A stretch of DNA of 64,000 nt from Epiperipatus broadwayi (Eukaryota > Onychophora > Udeonychophora > Euonychophora > Peripatidae). The stretch covers positions 3,376,646 through 3,440,645 of the forward strand of contig JAQFVV010006199.1 of assembly GCA_028023455.1 (NCBI GenBank), written 5' to 3'. The translations under genes were made by a program, and so were the position numbers. The notes below the pieces were generated by a model that made no database searches, was not told the DNA's origin, and was given only the letters and a program-made list of their open reading frames with translations. Positions within the stretch are counted from its first letter, which is position 1; each line of letters begins with the position of its first letter. Below are positions 12,201-23,159 of the stretch, in pieces.

Positions 12201-14280
12201 TCTGTACAGTGTATTAAATTACAGCTAGTTTAAAATAAATAATCTAAATAATGATTATTTAAATCTTGTAAAAATGTATAAACTTTTTAAATGATAAATT
12301 ATATTATCTTATATCTAAATAAATCTTAATGCTGTTAAATGGCTTTTTTCTTGTCACCTTTTTATGAAAGGCAAAGTCTATATATTTTTATTTTTCATTT
12401 TTTGGGGTGGAAACTGTGGCACATTGACTAATAAGAGTATCATTTATATTTATACGCTTCAGTCATTAAAATTTTTATACAATGCATAACCCTTATATAC
12501 AGTACATTTATTTACTAATGCAATGAGTTAATTAACAGATAATAATTTTATGTTGATATATTTATTTAATAATTTGCTCATTTTTATAGCTTTTTATATG
12601 GTCATTTGGTAGAGATAAATAATATTTCTGTAGTATAATTTTCAATATGCAATACTATAAAAATATTATTCATTAAATGAATAATTTCTAGTCTAATGAA
12701 CGACTAATAAGTATTTTGTTTTGGTAGAGATATTTTTTCAATTTGTTCATATACTTATATTAAATAAACTTAATTTTTAAATATATTATTTAATCAGTGC
12801 TAACATCAAAAAATAATGACCTCTACTACCTCCATACACAAATAAATCATTCTTTATCAGGTTAGAAATTTTTATATTTTTAAGCTCCAAATATAGAATA
12901 CAAATTTTATTAAAGACACATATAACAATGTTTATAAACATACATGAGAGGGGTGTTTTTTTTTACTATTTCCTTATTCAACTTATGTGTACAATTGTGT
13001 AACTCTAGAAATTACTTAATAGCTAAATCTATTTTAAGCTCATTTCTGTAAACATTACAAAAATTATATTATTATTTCTGATATATCTTTATCTCATTTA
13101 GCAAGGCAACTGGTCCCCCAAAACTCATCATTAAGGAAGAATATCATATGCAAAATAAGCATTTATAATGGTTGTCTATGAGGGAAAATTGGCTGGTTAC
13201 TCCAACATTACACTATAAGTTGGGAATATTATATTAAAAAAATAACTTATTGAATATATATAAAAATTAAAAAAACTCTTAATGTACATTATATGTTTGT
13301 ATAAACTGTGCTGTGTGTATTATGCATGTATTTAATTAAAATATGTATGTATGATAATGCAACTTAAATCTATGTAAAAAGAAAAAAAAACACTTAACTG
13401 AAACTTTTACTTTCTGTTATCCATTCACCCATCAATCATATTATCCAGTATGGTTTCCAAGCTCAAAGATTTTCTTGATTTTTTTCATGGTCATATTAGT
13501 TGTTATAATGATTTTAAGTGGAATCTCTAAAAATATATAACATTGCTAGAAAAAAAAAGTGTGTTTTCACTGTCCAAAACATACAGCAAAATAGACTGAA
13601 AAAGTGAAACTAAACTAGCATTTATCAAATTTTTTGTGTTCTTCAGCACAACATTATACTAAAAAAAATCCATACTGAAGTTTTATTTTTTTAAAACTTG
13701 TATTACAATATTATACTATATTATTGACTAGAAATTATTAAAATAAAATAAAAAACAATGTTTGATAACAAATCATTTGATTGACCATAAAGACTTGCTG
13801 TTTATCATTAGTGTAACAGGAGCCAATTAAGCATATGATGCATTAAAAAAACTTAATCACAATCAACTTAAAAAAAAATCTCAGTGTATTGAAAAAAAAA
13901 AAACTAGCGCATTCTGAGTTTGCATATTGTAATCAAGATTTAAGACTTTTCTTACAATGTGTACATGTGCTCAATAAACCAGCATTTAGTTGTTAATCTA
14001 ATTAGTATATAATATTAACTGCTAAGAAAAGTTTGCATTCATATATTTCATTATTCCGTTTAATATTGATAAGCAGTAAATTAAAATTTTTTGTGAATGT
14101 CTATAGTTAAAATATAGCTTTAAAAGAAGTAATGTGATCATTTTAAAGATTTTCATACTCTCATTTCAAAGTGCTTTAGATTAGCCTTTATAAATGAATG
14201 TAGTAAAAGGATAAAACTGCCCATTCTTATTTTTTCAAATACTTTATCTTGGGCTTAAACCAGCAATGGGTTATTAATTT
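9245..14280. other. About 5 kb of AT-rich non-coding DNA
   Basis: No recognisable protein, RNA gene or terminal-repeat element. Base composition is more balanced at 10040-10340 and 11180-11680, but translations there show no family I know. Near 12050-12090 a GATTCGAAGTC box resembles a polymerase III B box but has no clear A box. A motif at 12685-12712 recurs inside the hAT element at about 54.87 kb. Confidence 0.45.
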
Positions 14281-14284
14281 AATC

Positions 14285-15115
14285 AATATATATATTATAA
14301 TGGTGATTATAATAATCAAACCATAAACAATTTGTTTTCAGCTAGCCCTATGGGGATAAATGTAGGAGTTAATTAAATCAAAAAAATTTTAAAGCAAAGT
14401 TAAAAAAAGCAGATAAAACAAAGGAATGTGTTGGTGGCTAATATGTAAAACACATAAATTTTAATCATATATGTAATACAGAATATGCATATTGTAACAA
14501 GTTCTTTTTATTTGTGAATATATTTTAATTTTTTTTTTTAGTGAAAATAGGTTGTATAGTGCACTGATGGGATGATTTTGATAAACCTACCTACTCTCTT
14601 TGTAAAGGTGAAGAGTTTAAACTTGAGAAATGTAAGAGAACTTCCCATACAGTAATTTATGTCTCCCCAATGGGAAATCAAACCTTGATTTTACACATGA
14701 TATGGCTCCATGTTGTACTGGGTAGTTCCCTTGCACTTCTTCCAAGTTTGAACCTTCACCTTTATAAAGAGATTAGGTGTGGTTATCAAAATCATCCCAC
14801 CAGAGCACTAGATAACTTAAAAAAAACATATAACATTTTGTTTTATATAAAAAAAAACTATTAAAACATATTCACAAATAAAAATAACTAGTTACAATTG
14901 CTTGTTCTGTAATACATAATAAAATATAAATATGTGTATGTACATATTGTCCACCAATATATTACCTTTGTTGTTATACTTTTTTTTTAAAACTATGCTT
15001 TGAAATTTTGATTTAACTAACTCCTGTATTTATCCCCACAGGATTAGGTGAAAACAAATTGTGATGGTTAGATAATTAACATCACCGTTACAATATATAT
15101 ATATATTTTAAAATT
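14285..15115. mobile_element. Fold-back element: about 830-bp diverged palindrome
   Basis: The two halves are inverted copies along nearly their whole length. The outer arms pair 14285-14450 with 14940-15115 (shared: ACAATTTGTTTTCA, GGGGATAAAT, AGGAGTTA, TTGGTGG). The inner arms pair about 14550-14650 with 14690-14820 (shared: GGGATGATTTTGATAA, TAAAGGTGAAG). The centre is near 14670. I judge arm identity at roughly 75-80% by eye. The 64-codon ORF at 14670-14864 lies across the arm and is incidental. Both outer ends run into short TA tracts, so a target duplication cannot be seen. Confidence 0.75.
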
Positions 15116-16150
15116 GACACATGCAAGTATTATATTAGGAGTTTTAACAGAGTAAATAATTAAGTTTAAAATTTGAAAATATTTAAGTTAAATTTGTTAA
15201 CAAAATATTAATCTTCTATATCAATAATTTTTTTATCTCTATCAATGTAAAAAATTGAATTTATATAATTAATAGTTTACTTTAAAAAACAGAATTTAAT
15301 ATTAGTTAAAAACATAGCTAACATCTGTAAATCATAACACATTAAGTTATTTCTGATGTTCAGTTAGTCATGGTTTGTGGCTGTTAGATTGTCTTTAAAT
15401 TAACTGCTAATATTTCCTAAGAGAATTTAATGTAATTTGAATCTCTCGAGTTGGATTGAGTAGACTGCTTCAATAACCAGTTCAGCTGTTTGCCAAAATT
15501 TAATGATGTGTTTCAAATATTACTGAAAAAACTAATGTGGTCTAAATAAATGAGCAATTTAGATTACAACTGAGGAATGAGATAGAGAAAGAGATAAATG
15601 AAGCATATTTAGTGCGCAAATATTTTCATTCCGGAAATAAGTTAATAAATAATATTTTGTTACATTAGATGTAAACACACACGCATATATATTATGCTTC
15701 ACAAAATTAACAGATTATCTGCTATAAATGATTAGATGACTGTAGTAGTATAGAACTTTGTCTAGTCTATAGTTTAAACAATTTACATGAAAAATAATTA
15801 ACTAAATCAAATTAATTTAATAAATTTACCATCCATTATCTTAATCTTTTTTAAACTGATTTTTTTAATTAATTAAATGATTTATCAATTTTTTTAACTA
15901 CTTTTTTTATCTACTTGACAAAGGTATAATTAATTCAGTTGCATGTCAAATTAATCATTCTTTTAATAACATTTCATTTTATATTGAGTTCTATTGTTAA
16001 ATGGGATTTAATAATTATTATTTCATTTAATAGCTGTTATTTTTTCTTTTCAATCATTTAAAATGGTATGAATAATTGTTTTATTTTATTTATGTAAAAC
16101 AAAAAAACAACAACAACAAAAATATAATCTTAACATATGTTGGTATAGAA
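15116..16150. other. AT-rich non-coding DNA, nothing recognised
   Basis: No ORF or repeat pairing seen up to the left terminus of the hAT element. Confidence 0.5.
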
Positions 16151-16333
16151 CAGTGGTAAGAATTTTTTTAACTGACATGCTAATTTTAATTTTCCTTTTT
16201 TAAACAAGGGTTATAAATAATTTTATGAATTAAAAACATTATTTATTTATTTTTATTATTTCATGTTCTAACATATATAGAAATTCATAAAACATAAATC
16301 ATTATCTATAACAAAAACAGAAAAAATATTAAT

Positions 16334-16976
16334 CCATATAATTCTATAATTAAAACACTTCTTTTCAAAAACTTTATTTGATGTATATATATATCCACTT
16401 GTTCCAACGTTTCGACTATTTTTACTCTATAATCATTTTCAAGGATCTAGAAAAAACATATTACATTATAACAAACTTCACATAATAAAATCAAAAAGAC
16501 CAAAAAAAAAACCAAAACAATATAAAAAACACACAAAAAAATATAAACCCTATAAAAATTATAAATAAATAAAATACATTAAAAATCAATTAAATTAAAA
16601 CACAAAATATATACCACCCTTACTTGACTCCCTTCTCAAAAAACTTTCCCTTTTTACATTTTTTTTGAGAAGGGAGTCAAGTAAGTGTGGTGTATATTTT
16701 GTGTTTTAATTTAATTGATTTTAATGTATTTTATTTATTTTTAATTTTTATGGGGTTTATATATTTTTTTGTGTGTTTTTTATATTGTTTTGGGGTTTTT
16801 TTTGGTCTTTTTGGTTTTATTATGTGAAGTTTGTTATAATGTAATATGTTTTTTCTAGATCCTTGAAAATGACTATAGAGTAAAAATAGTTGAAACGTTG
16901 GAACAAGTGGATATATATATATATCAAATAAAGTTTTTGAAAAGAAAAGAAGTGTTTTAATTATAGAATTATATGG
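16334..16976. mobile_element. Near-perfect 640-bp palindrome (two inverted arms of about 310 bp)
   Basis: The left arm 16334-16643 and right arm about 16659-16976 are inverted copies with only scattered differences, separated by about 15 bp. The innermost arm has CTTGACTCCCTTCTC and its complement. Each outer arm carries GAAACGTTGGAACAAGTGG, then a TA run, then CAAATAAAGTTTTTGAAAAG. The GAAACGTTGGAAC segment resembles sequence near the ends of Penelope-like elements, so each arm may be the end of one such element joined head to head. The high arm identity suggests it is younger than the hAT element that contains it. Confidence 0.85.
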
Positions 16977-17049
16977 CTATATGTAATGTATATTCTGAAA
17001 AGAAAAAAAAAGGATTGAGTCGTTATTAGAAACAGAAGTAAAAAATATT

Positions 17050-18610
17050 AATCTAATAAAAAATGTAAGTTGATATTGCCTCTGTTTATTTTTTGATAAA
17101 AAAATTATATGTGATTTAGTTTTAGTAATAGCAATTCCAAATTTTTATGATTATATAAAATCTTTGTTTTGCTTTTATGAACATCATTTTTGAGTAATGA
17201 TATAATTTTATTTGCATTGTCATTCAAGTTTAGAAATTCCTGAGAAACCAAATTTTTTTAAAAATTCAATATTAAATAGTTACATAAACTTCATTTTAAA
17301 TTTGTTTTCTTTCTAAATTCAATAGTCTCAGCTTGGTATTTGTCAGAAATTTTATTTATATCAGATATATGAAAGGATCTAAAATATTTCAAAATAAACT
17401 AATTTTACTTTCTAAATCAGAGAATCTTTCTTGAAATTCATTGTACAATTTTATTAAAATATCAGTGTATTTTTTTTTTTGGGGGGGGGAGGGGATAAAA
17501 AATATTGAAAGTAGTGATAAATGTTGGAAAACTGATGAAATTATTGTTATTTAACTGGTTTTGAAAAGGGTTTAATTTTTTTTTGAAAGACATAAACATG
17601 TCCATATAATTTGCTTAATAATATTTTTTTTTAATTTTATAGTTAGATCATTCTAATGGATAGTTATATCAACTAAAAATGACATTTTCACACAATTATT
17701 ATTTCTTAATCAGTTCTGGTATGGGCTTTCTTTTAATTTCCATGAAAAGTTTCACTCCATCTTTTAATTCAAAAACTCTCTTTAATATATATCCTTTAGA
17801 AATCCATTAAACTTTACAATAATAAAATTCCTATATTATCTTCAAAATGTTTTAGAAATTTTAAGTTTGCAATAGTGCTGATTTGAATATAATTTTATTA
17901 TTGCACTTATAGTTAGTGTTGGTGAATTATGCAGTGAAAAATAATTTTTTTCTTGAATTCAATTTTATCCATATCATTGTTGAAATGCAATAAAGTGCCC
18001 TTGTTATTTCTGGCCATCATCAATGGATATTCAGACAAATTATGATATCTAATGGTAAACTTTAACATTATCTTTTATAATTTATTAAAAATGTCATAAC
18101 CCATTGTTTATGAATACTGGGTAAGAGATAACATTTATTTCAATAATATTAAAGTTTTGATCAATTCCTCTAATAAGTATTGAAAATGAAGCAAAGTCTA
18201 TAAAATCTTTATTTCGATCAAATGCTAGTGAATATTAATCAAAACAGATAATTTTTTTTCATCAATGACTGTTCCAACTTTACTGACAGTTCATCAGTTT
18301 ACCTTATCAATGTTCTTCATAACATAATTATATTCTCAAATTTCTTTTTATGTTCAGAACAATTTAATTTTAAAATAGTTTAAAATTTTCTGCTATTTTT
18401 TAAAAATTGTAATTTGCTTACATAAAATTTTCTGATTCATTTTTACTTTTTATAAAACATGTCTAATGCTTAATTAAGCTCCTTTCAAGTTTTCTATTTT
18501 AATATGTCTTTCTTTTCCAACAACGTTGCATCTATAATGAGGATATGGTGGCATTTTCTGCTCTATTGTCATGGTTTTCTTTAGATTTCTGCTATACTGA
18601 GCCAGTAGTG
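17050..18610 (-). pseudogene. hAT transposase-derived pseudogene, GTF2IRD2/ZBED-like
   Basis: Reading the minus strand in shifting frames gives a succession of family-typical segments. They are FASFSILIRGIDQNFNIIE (about 18200-18138), LLHFNN followed by FHCIIHQ (about 17945-17920), and YILKRVFELKDGVKLFMEIK followed by RKPIPEL (about 17798-17711). These match, in order, the RGV-x-NF, FHCIIHQ and VLKRVFELK-x-E-x-FL blocks of the GTF2IRD2-like / ZBED transposases. Stops and frameshifts lie between every block, so nothing can be made. The N-terminal zinc-finger part is barely recognisable (CNVVGKERHIKIENLKGA, about 18530-18480). The C-terminal limit is uncertain. Confidence 0.72.
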
Positions 18611-18761
18611 CAATAAAAAAAATTGGCTCTGAAGACAGAAATTCAAAAAAGAGACTCTATTTTACAAGTCAAAATTTTGATTTTTCATGTATTTACAAAT
18701 TTTTAATTATTTATTTTGTATTATAAATATCATATATGATAATTTAATAAAAGTACTCACT

Positions 18762-18965
18762 TTAAAAGTCCTTTGTTCTTACTTTTGCATTTGCAAAATC
18801 ACTAATTAATTCTTGTAAGTCCATTTTAGATGTTTCATTCTGCTCAATAACTAACATTGCAACATCTTTAAGCCTTGTTTGGCAAATTGAATTTTTTTAT
18901 AATCTTTTATTATTTTTAATTACTAAAAAATGTTTCAACACTAGCTCCAGTTACTAAAAGTATAA
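18762..18965 (-). pseudogene. hAT C-terminal dimerisation domain fragment
   Basis: The minus strand reads TGASVETFFSN, then after a frameshift RLKDVAMLVIEQNETSKMDL, then QELISDFANAKVRTKDF and a stop at 18762-18764. This is the usual end of many hAT transposases (TGASVERSFS...RL-x2-LALLSIE...FA-x-KAR). It lies upstream, in the minus sense, of the GTF2IRD2-like block. Being a C-terminus, it cannot belong to that same protein and is probably a second hAT relic. Confidence 0.7.
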
Positions 18966-20230
18966 AAAAAATAACAAGAAAATGGTATATATTGCACTAA
19001 ATTCACTTTTCAAGCAAATATATTTAGTACTTAACAAGTCTGAGAAGAGTAAAATAAATTAGTTTTTAAACAATGAACAAAAGCCTTTGTGCAATATGAA
19101 GGATAATTTGGGTTTTTCAAAATAATTTTACAATTTCTTATATCATATAACAATGACAATTTATGAGTTATAGATAATAATTGTTTTTGTGTGAATATAT
19201 TTTAATTGCCTTGCTATAGATTTTCAAGTTTATGTACCCTAGACTGTGGGAGCCCATAGATATGGCCTTCCTTCATGACTCAGTAGTTATGCCAATGATT
19301 AAGTGTTCCTTATATTGAGGATGCAGCTTTTTGTTCCATCTGAAATAATGGTTCGATAGTTAGTTTTGAGTAGACTTAATAGTTGAATTTTTCAGGAAAA
19401 AGTGATAGAAGCCAGTGGTATTCTGTCTAGCTAAAATATGTATTACACTTGCATATATAAAAATGGATAGGATCACGAGAAATCTATGTTATATATATAT
19501 ATATCAAAAACTTTTCTTGTTTATTTCTGTGGGTTGATTTTTGTCCATTAACTAATATAATCAACAGAATTTTATAATGTAAAACTTCACTTTATTGAAA
19601 GAATTTACTGGTTTTGCAGTTCTGTTATTTAAATAAATAAATTTATAATCCTCTTAATATTGTGTTCCTTACTAATTAAAATACTTATCAGACATATCAG
19701 GTTCATTGGTTTACTATTTTTTTCTATAAAAAATATCTGTTGGTTCATTTCTTTTAAAACATGTGATTTTTATGCCATTTTTTATGTTACTCATTGTAGT
19801 CACCCTAATAAAAAAAATTAAATATAAAATGATAATAATAAAAATGAAGTAACATTTGAGTTTTACTTTTGTTTACACATGACATTCACCTGGAAAACTC
19901 ACTATAAAAATAAATAAAATATCCTCATTATTATACATTAAATCTGTAGTTAGATATACCATAATGATATATATAATTTGTAGGAATGTTGCATCATTGA
20001 TAAAATGAACTAGAACTATTATAAATATTGGAGAGAAAAAAAAATGTGGTTAAAAATACTTTATTTTATTTAACTTTTAATTCAAAACTTGTACTAAATA
20101 TGTAGTTAAATAAATTTTTTATACAGAACCAGTTTATGCACGTTTTGAAAATGTCTGACTGTCAGATTAAGAGGTATTGCTGATCAGAATTTTGCCTATA
20201 GGTCAGGAATTGTTTACCCCTGGTATAAAA

Positions 20231-20938
20231 TATTAGTGAATTTTATAATATACAAAAGTATAGTTATATGTTTGGTGAATTGTCTAAAAGTTTAATTGTC
20301 TTTAAAAATATCCTTCACTTGTTTGAGCAATCTTCATTTATTAAAAAAATTATCATAATTTGTGCTTGATAAATAAATGCACTACACTACACGAAAAACT
20401 TATCTTTTATTATAGTCTTGAGTTTTACTGAAAATTCAAACTTTTTTAAGATTTGGTAAGATTAAATCCAAATTTATTAATTTAACTAAGTTATTTAGAT
20501 AATGGTAGATTTATCTTTAAAGATGTGTATAACTTTTAGATGCATATCCAAAAGATTTTAAAATATCCTACAAGTAGTTTTAAATAACACACACACACAT
20601 ATATATATGTAGTGAGATATTTTAATTTATTACTATTGTGCTAAAAAATGGCAAGCCATTTTTAAGATAGCGCATATTGCATAAAAATTGGTGATATTAC
20701 AATATCTGAAACAAATTATTTAAAAATAAATGTTGATTCTTTTTCTTAAACAAAATTATTTATATTATTTAGATAGATTAAATCTGAAATAATTTATGGA
20801 AAAAATCCAAACAATTAATTTAAGGAATTAAAACAAATTGTTAAATAAATAATTATTTTAATTTACAGGTATAGTGATGTAAATAGAAGAATAAATTACC
20901 ATCTGATACAGATAATTTTTAAAATCACAACTTTAATG

Positions 20939-20940
<2 letters not shown>
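20231..20940. other. AT-rich non-coding DNA, nothing recognised
   Basis: Includes a short (CA)n(TA)n run near 20588-20608; no ORF or repeat pairing seen. Confidence 0.5.

Positions 20941-20942
<2 letters not shown>

Positions 20943-21018
<76 letters not shown>
20943..21018. repeat. (TA)n microsatellite
   Basis: TA dinucleotides interrupted once by AAAGTT near 20981. Confidence 0.95.
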
Positions 21019-21021
<3 letters not shown>

Positions 21022-21538
21022 TTATGGGATCACTGGGTTTTTGAGCTGAAAAGCCTGTTAAAAAATTGATTAAAGAAATTAAGAAAGTTACATGGAGTAT
21101 CAGGAACTGAAAAGATTGATATTATGTTTTTAAAATGTCCATTCTAAAATGCTAGTCAGAAAATATTAAAGGAGCAACAGTAAAGAAGTTTATGAGTAGC
21201 TAGTTGAATTCTTCTTGGTCATTTGTTTATCCATTTTTTCTTGCAGTTATCTAGTTAGCATGTAACATCCTGAATATGTTAAATTCTGAAAAACTATCTG
21301 TATGGAATAAAAATCATCAACTAATAAAAAACATATCCATATAAAAAGAACTAACAAAATGAATTTAGCAATTCAAATCTATCTTTTCAAAAAAATTGTT
21401 CAGAAATTAAAATTAATCAAGAATATTTCAAGATTGGTAAAAATAAACCCTATGAGTCATTTCATAGCAAATGAATAACTTTAAGAATCATGCAAAGACT
21501 TCAAAGAAATATTCAAATAGTTTTTTTTATATGTCAAA

Positions 21539-21609
21539 GCATTGACTGGGAAGCAAACCTGGGCCAGCTGCTTGGAAGGCAGCTATGCTAACTGTTAGGC
21601 CACCAATGC
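21539..21609 (-). tRNA. tRNA-Gly(TCC)-derived sequence, likely pseudogene
   Basis: On the minus strand a 71-nt cloverleaf can be drawn. The acceptor GCATTGG pairs with TCAATGC (one G-T pair). The anticodon arm is GCTGC-CTTCCAA-GCAGC with TCC in the anticodon position, then a T arm with loop TTTGCTT. The anticodon arm and its flank match animal tRNA-Gly(TCC) closely. The T stem has two mismatches (CCAGG against CCCAG) and the B box GGTTTGCTTCC has lost its CG. Each loss fits C-to-T change at a CpG of the usual CCGGG-TTCG-CCCGG arm. The A box (TGGCCTAACAGTT) is still tRNA-like. No other gene is nearby. Probably no longer functional, though a degraded gene cannot be excluded. Confidence 0.8.
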
Positions 21610-22715
21610 TTGACAAATATTCACATAGTTAAGTAATAAAACTTGCAAATACATTAAAATCTATGTAGATTTAGTAAAGCTTTCTTATTAATAGATTTAT
21701 TTGTATCACAATAATTATCTTGAATATGTGATCAAAAGAAGTATATTTTATGTCATTGTTATTTAATATTTATCTGAATTTTATTCTTTTATTAATTTGT
21801 ATAGCATGAACCTCATCAGTTTAATACTAAATAAGTCTACTATAGTAACCAATGTATTAAATAAATATTTAATATCAAATTTTATTTTTTTAAAACGGTA
21901 AAATAGTGACTCAAAAGCCTAGATTGATTAAATTGCATCTTGTAATTTCTAGTTTTATCATATCCATTTATTTATTTATTTAACAATGAAATTAATCTTG
22001 TCATTAACATCAACTATTTATTATTAATTTATTTCAATCAATTTCTCTGTATATTTCATAAATATAAATGTTATCATTTTAAACTCATTTCGTGATTAAA
22101 GGCTGATATTAATAATTTGGAAAATGTAAGTAAAATAATGGTATCAAAAATATTAAAGCTTGATTTAAAATAAGTCCATTTAGAAGTTTAGATTGTTCTG
22201 TATATATATAAAATACCATATACTTCTTAATTGAACATTTTACAATACAATTTAGTATAAAATAGAATTTTATTATTATTAATTAATTAGTGCATGTTTA
22301 AAACTATAATGACATAGCTAATATGGTAGAAATAAATTAAATTATTATAAAAGTTTAAAATAATAAAAATGTGGAAAAATATATATTAAAAATATAAAAC
22401 TGGGTGTATAAAAGCAATCAATCAAAAATAAAAATAAAATAAAAAGTAATATTAATTAAAAATATAAGAATATATAGTTATGAGGATCATTTAAAAATTA
22501 TATTATTTAGAAATCCACAATATAGAATATAATGTTTTTTTTTTTTTAGATATAAGTATATATGTATAGATAAACATTAATTGTATGATTATATGTATAT
22601 TTAAATGTTGTAGTTCTGATCATGACTGCTGTGCAGTTAAAACTGTAAGCAAGAAAGAATAAATTCTATTTTATATTAAATTGCATTGCAAAGTGTTCAG
22701 TTAAGGAGTATATGG
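21610..22715. other. AT-rich non-coding DNA, nothing recognised
   Basis: No ORF, RNA gene or repeat pairing seen. A (T)10 run lies near 22535. Confidence 0.5.
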
Positions 22716-22719
<4 letters not shown>

Positions 22720-22802
<83 letters not shown>

Positions 22803-22816
22803 TATATATATATATA
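22720..22816. repeat. (TA)n microsatellite
   Basis: A long TA run with one AAAA interruption near 22796. Confidence 0.95.
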
Positions 22817-23054
22817 AAGAAAAAAAGTATATTGTATTACTCTCATGGAATGATTAACAATATCCTTAAACTAAATTAAAACTGGTTTTACTTAAATTTA
22901 TTATAAGGACTTTGTAACTAAAATGTAAAATAATATTACAATAACTTTTTAAAAACTATAAATAAAATAATTTGGTTACATTTTAATCTAAAACTATTTT
23001 TGATTTCACATTTCAAAATATTTGTATTTGTTACATAAAATCGAAACTTGTCAA

Positions 23055-23150
23055 GCATCAGTAGCCAAGAGGTCAGCACAGCCCCCTTGTGAGCAAGCAG
23101 TTGCGTGCAGATGATTGTCGCAGATTCGCTTCATGACCGGTCAATCCTTT
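23055..23150 (+). repeat. tRNA-derived SINE head (copy 1)
   Basis: GTAGCCAAGAGGTCAGC at 23061-23077 fits a polymerase III A box, and CAGATTCGCTTC at 23121-23132 fits a B box. The spacing is that of a tRNA. The stretch is visibly GC-richer than its surroundings. The same head (TAGCC-R-AGAGGT, then GC and AAGCA-N-TTG) occurs inverted at 53325-53410. I cannot name the source tRNA, and the SINE body downstream is not defined. Confidence 0.55.
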
Positions 23151-23159
23151 GACATATGA

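Larger units (their letters stand above)
16151..20222 (-). mobile_element. hAT DNA transposon, decayed, 4.07 kb with 8-bp TSD
   Basis: The left end reads CAGTGGTAAGAATTTTT and the right end, on the complementary strand, CAGGGGTAAACAATTCC. Both fit hAT termini and share CAGNGGTAA. The flanks are GTATAGAA (16143-16150) and GTATAAAA (20223-20230), an 8-bp duplication with one difference, the length hAT elements make. Inside are remnants of a GTF2IRD2/ZBED-like transposase (minus, 17050-18610) and a second hAT dimerisation fragment (minus, 18762-18965). A 640-bp palindrome is nested at 16334-16976. The TIRs are short and imperfect, so the pairing rests mainly on the duplication plus the internal transposase. 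Confidence 0.65.
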
